From contig JADQAV010000017.1 in the NCBI GenBank assembly GCA_019775845.1, positions 310,001 to 374,000 of the forward strand: DNA of 64,000 nt, given 5' to 3'. Each line of letters starts with the position of its first letter. The stretch's first letter is position 1. Source of the stretch: Myrmaecium sp. VS I D KN 1. Taxonomy: Eukaryota; Ascomycota; Dothideomycetes; Valsariales; Valsariaceae. Positions 55,438-64,000 of the stretch are shown here, piece after piece. The position numbers and the translations under genes are program-made. The notes beneath the pieces are model-generated. The model was not told the DNA's origin. It ran no database searches and worked only from the letters and a program-made list of their open reading frames with translations.

Positions 55438-58400
55438 ATGGCGTCGCTGGAGGGCATCTCCTTCGACGTGAGTATACACTCCGGTCTGACTTTACCTACG
55501 GCTCCATTGACTCGGTCCAGATTGCATCGAAGAACGTGTCCCGGACGATCTTGTCGAGCGTAGGGGGATTCTCTCAGCCTGCGCGTCGACAGATCCGTTC
55601 CCTCCAGGATCTCCTTGCGACGATCCAGCGATTCGATCTCGAGCTCTTTGAAGCAGCCGCTCTGTTTGATGAGAAGTTCGTCGGCGAGGGCGTGTCCTAC
55701 CGAGTGTCCTCGTGCAAGCACAAACTGTCAGGACGGGTGGTGGCAGTGAAGCGAGTCAAGCTGCCCTCGATCTCGGCAGATGCGGGCGCCTTCGAGAGGC
55801 AGATTGCAACGGTGTTGCGAGATGTCGAGGTGAGGAAATGGGGATGGACCCCTTGACGGGAAGAAGAAGAAGCTCGCTAACCACTGCTGCCTCTTAGGTC
55901 ATGTCCGCCCTGCGCGGACAACGAAGCATCCTCAACATCTTCGGCTACGGATGGAATGTGCAGGCAGGAAGCATCATCCCGTTCCTCGTCACCGAATTCG
56001 CGGCTGAAGGAACGCTCCGTCAATTTCTCAAGCACAACCAAGTCCCCGCTCGCGAAAAGTTGCTCCTCTGTCGAGATATCGCGGAGGGGCTCCACTCCCT
56101 GCATGTCTGCGGCATAGCCCATGGCGACCTCAAGCTTGACAACATACTGATCACGCCGTCGCTCGGACAGAATGCCGGACCTGGCGTGCAGCAGGATTCA
56201 GATGATGCAAATGCTCGCTCCCTTGGTGTAGCAGCTTGCATCTCGGACTTTGGCCATTCTCTTCACCTCTACGACAGAGAAGATGATACTGCAGGCAATC
56301 AACGCTATGGCGGCACTCTTGCCTACAATGCTCCGGAGATCTCTAGATCCAAGCACGGCGGCTCCAAAAGCGTGGAGCTGAATTTCAGGAAGTGTGACGT
56401 CTGGAGCTTGGGGCTGGTCTTCTGGGAACTATTTGCGGACGGTCATTCCTATCATCATAGTCCCAAAGTCCAAGAGAAAGTCTCACTCAGCCAGCAACGC
56501 ACGCGATCCAGCTCAGTCACACTGACTAATAATGGCACCCAAAGCTCTACGTCAACATTGGTCGATGATATTGCTCTTGCAGCGCCTGTTTTGGCAGATG
56601 CCGCGTGCGAGGAAGTCAAAGCAAAGCTCGGAGATCAACTTGTTCCAATCGAAATCCATGAACTCCAAGGAATGCTTCGCATGGCATTGGAACCGGAGCC
56701 AGAGACTCGCGTGGCCGATATACCTCGACTCTCCTATCTCTTTCGCAAATCGGCGGGGACGTCAGCCGGAGCGCAATCCTCAGGCTTCGGGCGTTCATCA
56801 TGGAGCTTTGAGATATTCTGGAATGCACACAGACTTCCATACCAGGTCAAACACCAGATTCTTGAAGACTGCAAAAGGATAGCAACTGAGCCAGGCCAGT
56901 CATTTGCTTCATCTCGGGCAGCTTTCCAGGCCTCCCTGGCGTATTCAACTGGATTCGGTGCGAAAGTTGATCAAAGTGCTGCTCTCCACTGGCTCTCTGT
57001 GAGTGCACAAAAAGGGTTTGAACATGCTCAATACCTCATACCTGTTTGGGAAGCGGCATTTCGGGGTCCTGGAACTGAAAGCGGGGATCTGTCATACTGG
57101 AGCTGTCTGAAATCCCTGATACAGAGGAGGGTCACCGAAGGAGCATTTGCCCAGAGGTATCTCAAAGTTGAGGATGATGGCACGAAGCACCTTGACATGC
57201 TTCCTAACGACGTCGACATCGATCTTGGTGACGAAAGCTCAGTCACCTTTGCTTGCAAGCTAGGGAATCTTGAAATGTTAGAATGGTTGCTGAATCGAAA
57301 GGCAGATCCTGCATCAAGCGACAGTGATGATTGTAATGGGCTCCATTGGCTCGCCATGTTTCCAGACCTCGACGTACCTGTCGCCCTTTGCCTTCTGATT
57401 GGGGACACTGATCCTGGGCCTTGGGTCAAAAGCGAAGCATCTTCAGTCGAACGGAACATTAATCCGCAATTACCTGTTCGCATATATGGCACGCCACTGA
57501 ATTTCGCTGTAGCGCTTGGTTCTCCAGCCGCCGTTTCTGCACTATTACTCAAAGGATCGAATCCTCTCCAAGGCGTTGGTTCTGAGACAGAGCAGGAAAG
57601 TTTCCGAGGCTCTGCAGCGCATACTGCCTCTAAGCTTCACATGGACGACTATCTCAAAGTTTGCTTGTCATTTATTCGAGGCGATTCTACGCGACCGGTG
57701 AACTTTCCATACACGTCAATAAGTAAACGCGAGCTGCTCGATGCTGTTGATTTCATTTCACGATCATTCTCTGATGCCCTTCCCATGGAAAGGGCTCTGT
57801 TACATGGGCATAACGCTCCTGGAGCCGCGCGACGTACTTTGAAGGTGTTGGACGGATTTTGTAGGACAAATGGTACCAAGTGGCCTGTTTGGCAGACCCT
57901 CGAACCTGCTGTAACCAAGGGAGATATCGACCTGATCCAAATGATCATCGAATATAATGCTGAGCTGCATCCGCCGGCCCTGACAGTCCAAGATGCAAAT
58001 AGGATGATCTTGGGATGCACCCAAGCAGCCTGCTCAGGGAGTTTCGAACTCGACACTTCTCTGCAATTGATTCAACTCGCTCTCATGGCAGGAGCTGCTG
58101 CTAGTATCAACGGTACCTATACTTCCGGAAGAGGTCGTAGGCCTATTAACATCGCAATAGAGCATCATCGAGCAGAAATCCTTGACTGGTTCATTGGTGA
58201 GAGGGCTGATCTCAATGCCGTCGACGACGGCGGAAATGCTCCTTTGCACCATATGGTGACAAGTGGTTTCGGCACATCCTACGGCTTAAACACTCTCCTA
58301 AAGATGGGTGCTTCCACTACTGTGCTGAACGATGACCAAATGAGTCCCATTCATCTAGCGATCAATGAGAGGAATATGGAGCATGTCAAAGTTCTTATGG

Positions 58401-60561
58401 ACCACAGTTCGGAGGTTGTTGCTCCGTTGGACACCTTTTCTCTCCTCATGCATGCTACAAGACTTCGCGTGTTTCAAGCGGTGTCCATCATCCTCGGCTC
58501 AATGCGGCAGAATCATATCAAGCCCCCCAACGGCTTTCGAGACATCATCATACATGCTGTATTGGACGATTTCACGGAGCTGGTTACCACCCTCTTGGAA
58601 TTTGACTCTAGTTTCGATCTCTATCCACTTCTTACCAACGCTGTCAGCCATGGGTCGTTCGATTGTCTCAATGCCATTCTCCGGTTCAAGGGAAACTGGC
58701 GACAGCAGCACATCCACCTTTATGCCCTCCTTGCCCAAGCATCGGAAGGTGGTAATGCTGACATGGTAAAACTACTGCTTGATTGTGGGGCGAACCCCTC
58801 TATTTGGGATCACCGTGGCATGTCCAGCCTACATATTGCTGTCCAACATGGCCATGTCGAAGTTGTCGCAGCATTGGTAAAAAATGGAGCGGCTATAGAT
58901 GTCCTTAGCAACGAAAGCGAGACGCCTCTGGTTGTGGCCATTACCAGCCAGATTCAACCATCCAAAAGACTATCCATCATTCATCACTTGCTCAACGCTG
59001 GCGCGAATCCTAATATTGCGAACTCAGACTGCCAGCCTGCGCTTTGGTATGCTGTCTTTCGATTGAATGAAGTGGAGGGCTTGGAGGTTATGAAGCTTCT
59101 CTACGAACATGGCGCATTGCTGAACGCGCCCTTCCCAAGGCCGTTGCTGCATCTAGCAATCAGACACAACAAGATGGCAGCGGCAACGTATCTTATGGAC
59201 TTGGGAATCTCTGTTGGCACCACTGACGAGGATGGGTTTACTGCTCTGCATGAGTGCGCCTTGGCACTGTCTCCAGGCACAAAAGCCCTTGTCAACGAGG
59301 AGAGCTTGTTTGCTGAACGTTTGCTCAGATCGGGCGTCCCCGCACATGCAACTGATAAGAAAGGCATTACTGCGCTTGAGCTTGCCTCCATGGCGGACAA
59401 TGGCCCCGTCTGCCTCACTCTTCTTGCGTATTTCAAGGAGAGAGGCAAACCCAGTCCTGACCATTCGTTGCATAACCTCAAACCTTTGGACAGTAATATT
59501 GTGAAAAGCTCATGGTATCAAGCAACTCGGAACAGATGCTTGACCAGCATTTGCGCTTTCCTTGAACAGAATCTCCAATACGATACACGGGTGTTAAGGG
59601 ACGATTCTGTTGATAGAGACGTTTTGGAATATGCTGTCGTCACGGACCTACGAAATGTTCTCATAAAATTTATGGGCAGTTCAAGAGCCCCGGAGATCAG
59701 CAAGGCTTTAATTGATGACCACTTAAAGGAGCTGTGGACGGCGATATGTTCAGCACTCGTTATAGATGGAGCTGCCAGTTACCTTACGGCCTCTTTCCGG
59801 TCACGATTCTTACCACGCCTGCACCGTTTCAGACTCAGCGGCGGTTACGTTCCGCTGTTAACTCAAGAGGAGTTGCGCGAGAAAGGCTTTCTGGAAATGC
59901 AGCAGGAACAGGGGTTGATTGAGACGCTTGTCGATCTGGAAGAGTTTTATGAAGTAATCTACGGCAAGGAAGTCGTCGACTTCTTACTCGGAAACCACGA
60001 ATCCGAGGACCTACCAGAGGCGACGGGCGCTGACCCATTTGTGTTACATAACGATACACTCGGAATCTTCGGCGAGTTATATGAACCGGTTATGGACGAC
60101 CCGTCATATACCCTGGGTGAAGAAGGCGCACGACTAGCTGATAATCACCAGTATTGGGAAGATGCAGAAGCCGCACAACGGGACGCCGAGCCCAAGAAGC
60201 AAGGACGCAGCCTGATGGCCGTTCTCAAGGGGAAGCAGAAGATTGGACTTCGAGGCGGCAAGCTAAAATGGATCGTCTATGAAGACGCCACACCTATAGA
60301 GCTTCGTAATGAATCTGGCCTCGTCCAAGTGGTGAGCGTCGATCCTGGGGACCATACTGTTGGTGATCTTCAACTTGAGCACAACATGTCGCTTCTCGGG
60401 ACTTTTGGGGCGAAGGAAATCGCGTGGTAAGGCTCTGGAGGTGTATACATAATCCATTACGAGCATGGCTAACACCATCTTCCAGGGGAAGCTTGAGGAC
60501 GCCGTTCCGAGACCAGGATAACCCGTACGCTGCGAGACGACGGGGAATGTACGCTCGATAG
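55438..60561 (+). CDS. Protein kinase with Sel1-like and ankyrin repeats
   Basis: Exons 55438-55467, 55521-55829, 55898-60426 and 60486-60561 encode 1647 aa. The kinase domain (about residues 55-395) looks active: Gly-loop VGEGVSYRV (from 64), VAVK Lys 87, catalytic loop HGDLKLDN (Asp 190), DFG at 230-232, and APE at 258-260. A Sel1-like segment follows (AYSTGFGAKVDQSAALHWLSVSAQKG). Ankyrin repeats then extend over about residues 560-1310, for example GMSSLHIAVQHGHVEVVAALVKNGAAID and DGFTALHECAL. The C-terminal ~330 residues have no domain I know. The last intron restores an ORF that would otherwise end at 60430 and adds 25 residues (ending RRRGMYAR). The kinase-ankyrin order recalls animal RIPK4 and ANKK1. 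It is divergent from the pseudokinase gene. Confidence 0.82.
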
Positions 60562-61289
60562 CACGGCGTCTATACAGCCGCTGCCGTACTCCTGCGTCCG
60601 AGCAATATAGCGAATATGCCTTCTGTTGCTGCAGCGAGCTCCTTCTGCACGTCGCTTATCTAACGGTGGAGTCTTCTGCTGATGTAGAACCACAATCTAC
60701 AGTCCGAGCCGGTGGATTGAGTCAGGATATGTGTCCTGCTTTTTTTGTCACGATTATCAATTCCGTACCCGTTTGTATATTCTTTCCAAATGCCACTCCC
60801 TTTCTCAATTAGTTCTGTTTGAGGCACGTTCTAAAGAAGGGCGGAATAAGCGGCGAGTTTTAGATAGAAAGTTCCATTTCGGATATCTGATCTAACGCTC
60901 TCAGTACCCAGTGATACTACCGGGCAACAACATCCTCGAAGAGGGCACAACAATGCAGCCAGAAACACGCTCAGTCCATTTATCTATTCGAGCGATCAGC
61001 GGGAAAGATGACGGGACAACGAAAATCTTTTTTTCTGCCAGGAATGGAAAGCAAATAATTTCTGTACACCAATATAACGCCAATTTCCATGATTGATCCA
61101 ATACACACATACACTCACCCGCGGACGCCGGAGCGAAGGAAGAAAGATATAGAACCACCATGGGGGAGAGCAAAACGGCAGCCAACTCCCCGCAGGCTTT
61201 CGCCAGAATATCGTACTACGATCAGGCGGAAGATATCAACGATCAACCACTACCTACCCAATGATCCTCAGGAGGCAGGGCATGGGTGT
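60562..61289. other. Convergent 3' flanks
   Basis: About 0.73 kb between the kinase-ankyrin and CBF5 stops. Frames are short and unconserved. No gene seen. Confidence 0.55.
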
Positions 61290-62874
61290 TTAGTCGCTGT
61301 CGCTGTCGTCCTTCTTGGACTTGCGGCGCTCCTTCTTTTCCTTCTTTTCCTTCTTCTTCTTCTTGCGCTCGGCCTTCTCCTCCTCAGTCTCTCCGTCACG
61401 CTTGCGCTTCTTGGGCTCATTCTCAGGGGCGCCAGCGGCGGCCGGAGGGGCAACATCCTCAGTGGGCGCAGGAGGAATGGCAGGAGCGGCAAGAACGTCG
61501 GACCTCTCGGTCTTCTCAACCGGAGGGGGAGCAGCAGCAGCGGCACCGTCGAGCGGAGCGTTGAAGTCCTTGTAGGAGGCGTTCCAGTTGGCGGGAGTGT
61601 TCTCGTTGGGGCGGCCATATTTCTGCAATGATTGTTAGCTTTATAAAAACGGTTTCGCGGTGCAGGGGGAACGTACGTCGAGCTTGCCATCAGCCTTGAG
61701 CTTCTTCTTCTCGGAAGCAACGGGGCCGAGACCCCACCTCTTGGGGTAGAGGTCACGCTCCATAATACAACGCTTCACCTTGGCAACAACACCGTGATCG
61801 CAGGTGGTCATCTCAACAGCGGACATCTGAGCAATACCGATGGCGATAGCCTCACCCTTCGTGGTCATGAGGACAACTTCCTCATGAACCTCAATACCAG
61901 CCTCGTAACGGAGCAGACCAGGAATCATGAGCTTGGCGCCATAGCAAATAGCGTTGACAGAGCTGTCCTTGACGACGATTCTCTTGTAGGAAGTGAGCAG
62001 AGTCTCAAGAGGCTTGATGACCTTGCGGAGATAAGACTCATCGCGCCTGTTGTCGTAAAGCCACTGAGCGTCGAGGACATCGTGGAGAGTAACCATGCCA
62101 TCCTGCTCGTCCATGGCACCACTCCTAACACGGCGAAGCTCCTGCATATGAGCGCCGACACCAAGAAGAAGTCCAAGATGGACACAAAGAGTACGAATGT
62201 AGGTACCGGCCTCGCAGCTCACCCAGAAGACGCCCAATTGCCTCTCGTTGTCGAACTCGTAGGGTTTGCTCTCGTGGATGGTACGGATACGAAGCTGACG
62301 CTTGACAGCGGAGATAAGAGGAGGACGCTGGAAGAGGGCACCGGTGAGTGTCTCGAGAGCGCGAGCGAACTGAGCCTCGCCGCCAGGGAGCTTGTCGTGG
62401 AGCCTGATAACACAGACGTACTCCTTTCCGGCACCTTGTTGAGACTTGACGAGACGGGTGGCGCGATCAATGCAGACGATCAAACAGCCAGTAACCTTGG
62501 GGTCAAGGGTACCACTGTGACCGGTCTTCTCAGCACGGAGGATGCGCTTGATCCATGCGACGACTTCGTGGGAGGAAGGGTTTGCGGGCTTGTCAAGGTT
62601 GATAACGCCGGAGCTGATGTAGGACTTCAAGTCGCGTCTATGTGGTGCACATCCCATAGGAATGGGAGTGTAATGGGCAGTTCGAACAAGCACTGACAAC
62701 TGGTGTCAGCGTGATTGATGCCCATGAAGGTGAGGGAAGATAATCAAAGATTTGCCTACATTTGCTGTAATTCTTCAGGAGCAGCGGCCAGTCGCTGGTA
62801 TCTGTCTCAGGCTTGTGAGCCTCAGGCTTGATGGTGTAATCAACATCCTGGGCTTGGGTAGATACGAGCGCCAT
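61290..62874 (-). CDS. CBF5: H/ACA snoRNP pseudouridine synthase (dyskerin)
   Basis: Exons 62760-62874, 61677-62692 and 61290-61622 (complement) encode 487 aa. Cbf5 is the catalytic subunit of H/ACA RNPs, which pseudouridylate rRNA and snRNA in the nucleolus. The TruB-type catalytic motif is [13 protein letters not shown] with Asp 102, preceded by [17 protein letters not shown]. The PUA domain lies near residues 270-350 ([22 protein letters not shown]). The C-terminus is the typical Lys/Glu-rich nucleolar tail ([12 protein letters not shown]) ending DDSDSD. Introns of 67 and 54 nt restore [14 protein letters not shown] and [13 protein letters not shown]. Codon use is strongly biased, as for a highly expressed gene. 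Confidence 0.96.
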
Positions 62875-63293
62875 CTTGAAAGCTCGGATATCCTGGTGGG
62901 TTAGTATTGATGGTGGACGTTGTCGTCTGGAGGGAAAAACGGACGTTGAGCTTCCGGCAGTACTTTTTTCTTTCCGGCGCATCGGCATAAACGTTCTTCC
63001 TTTCCGCGCTGAACGCATTTTCATACGCCACAGGGCAGCCGAAGAACCAAGCTTGCAGCCTGAGGCATACACATTAGTGTATGTCCAAAGGGATATTTGT
63101 GACCGGATTCTTAAGGATAGATTAGGATTACCTAAACCTCTACATCTATATCCTGGCTATATCAGAAATAAAAAGGCCCTTCAAATACTATACAATGATT
63201 CACCAATAACTGGCGCGGATCCCGCGATGCCGCTCGTTCATGCTGTCACGTCCGATCACTTTCTTCCATGTACCTATCCGTACTCCGGTCAAC
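62875..63293. other. CBF5 promoter region
   Basis: 419 bp between the CBF5 ATG and the stop of the hydrolase gene, which is on the same strand. It is AT-rich at 63080-63200. No gene seen. Confidence 0.45.
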
Positions 63294-64000
63294 TTATACA
63301 GCGGCATGATGGAGAGGTAGGTCCGCCCCGAGGAGCACATCCGCTTCATCCAACCTCACAATTTCATCCACGTACCCCTTCACCTTCTCGGCGACCGCTC
63401 TGCTCTGGCTCAGATCCGTACAGAAGCCATGTTGCCATCCTTCAACTTCGTCCACCTCCATCAGTGGCTTCCAATGCTCGTCCACCGAGTTCCTCCTCTT
63501 CCCTCTCTTTTCAATAAGCTTCTCACGCGTCTCTTCGGCAACCCAGTGGTCTTGCTTGGCAAATAAAAAGCAGATCCTGGCGCGAGGATGTGGTAAAGCT
63601 GTCTGGTGAGCCGCACCCCATATCTCTTCGTCCCAGCGATCGTGAGTCAAGTGTGCCATCTCATCACGCGCCATGTATCTGGAGGAATCAGCTACAGCCG
63701 CAAAAGTAAGGCGAAAGTACGATTCACACTCACAAGGCCTGGTATACTCCGTACCGAGATTTCAAGAAAGCGGCTGTAGTGCTCGCAGCATGTGACGGGA
63801 AGCCCAGAATACAGTGAATAATGTTAGTCAAGAGGGTCACAGGAAAGAGGAAGGTTAAGAGATGGGAGAGGAGGGCCGCCACGAGTGGAAGATGTGGAAT
63901 GATCCTTAGGAGCCGCTGCAAGGTCGAGGCCAATTAGCAAAAATCCAAGAAGAGGGTTTCGAATGTGAATTTAGACCGGATGGACGGGGTATTGTTGACT
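63294..64000 (-). CDS. Lipid droplet-associated hydrolase (LDAH type), partial
   Basis: Only the 3' part is in the window. Exons 63734-63915 and 63294-63678 (complement) give 188 codons plus stop; upstream exons lie beyond 64000. It is an alpha/beta-hydrolase. The catalytic Asp is probably in FLFAKQDHWV and the catalytic His in EGWQHGFC; the nucleophile Ser lies in the missing part. A hydrophobic stretch (IIPHLPLVAALLSHLLTFLFPVTLL) fits the membrane-inserting element of lipid-droplet hydrolases. The 55-nt intron restores QALYMARDEM. The family name is inferred from this layout. Confidence 0.7.

Noticed and set aside
60911-61096. Small ORF between the kinase-ankyrin and CBF5 genes
   Set aside because: Short, unconserved in appearance and lying in convergent 3' flanks.
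1-64000. CRISPR arrays, operons or ribosome binding sites
   Set aside because: Spliced eukaryotic genes throughout; no regularly spaced repeats of CRISPR type.

Overview
The window is nuclear DNA from a filamentous ascomycete (Pezizomycotina). Most genes have several short introns (about 50-110 nt) with GT..AG ends. Coding sequence is GC-rich, and the proteins match fungal families such as a GT32 MIPC synthase, IGP dehydratase HIS3, an SKL-tailed copper amine oxidase and a Derlin. A 6.85-kb AT-rich block carries the mark of repeat-induced point mutation (RIP). I could not fix the class or genus.

Layout. 0.7-2.8 kb: EPL1 (NuA4 acetyltransferase), with a short upstream ORF whose stop overlaps the EPL1 start. 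3.4-6.5 kb: divergent pair of an RKM4/SETD6-type SET methyltransferase and KAE1. 7.4-8.5 kb: a five-exon Cys-rich single-pass membrane protein. 8.8-12.1 kb: HIS3, RPC19, NDUFA6 and BUD31, packed closely and sharing two divergent promoters. 14-16.1 kb: a single-exon forkhead factor. 17.44-24.29 kb: the RIP block. 24.3-29.6 kb: about 5 kb with no gene I can support. 29.6-40.2 kb: acireductone dioxygenase, an unrecognised 486-aa protein, copper amine oxidase, CWC2 and MIPC synthase. 42.5-52.6 kb: ADE13, the SNF1/AMPK beta subunit, a small two-helix membrane protein, a Derlin and a SIS1-type J-protein. 53.2-60.6 kb: a head-to-head pair of a helical-bundle/pseudokinase gene and a kinase/Sel1/ankyrin gene of 1647 residues. 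61.3-64 kb: CBF5 and the 3' part of an LDAH-type hydrolase that runs off the window.

Most genes are housekeeping: chromatin, RNA polymerase I/III, splicing, tRNA and rRNA modification, purine, histidine and methionine-salvage metabolism, sphingolipids and ERAD. The exception is the 53-60 kb pair. A protein with an N-terminal helical region and a kinase fold lacking catalytic residues sits 431 bp from an apparently active kinase with ankyrin repeats. That arrangement resembles the MLKL plus RIPK logic of animal necroptosis and fungal incompatibility modules, and it is the best candidate here for an undescribed system. The second notable signal is in the RIP block: CpA/TpG is nearly gone, and most survivors lie in CAG/CTG.

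Exon coordinates come from splice signals, frame continuity and remembered family sequence; no alignment was run.
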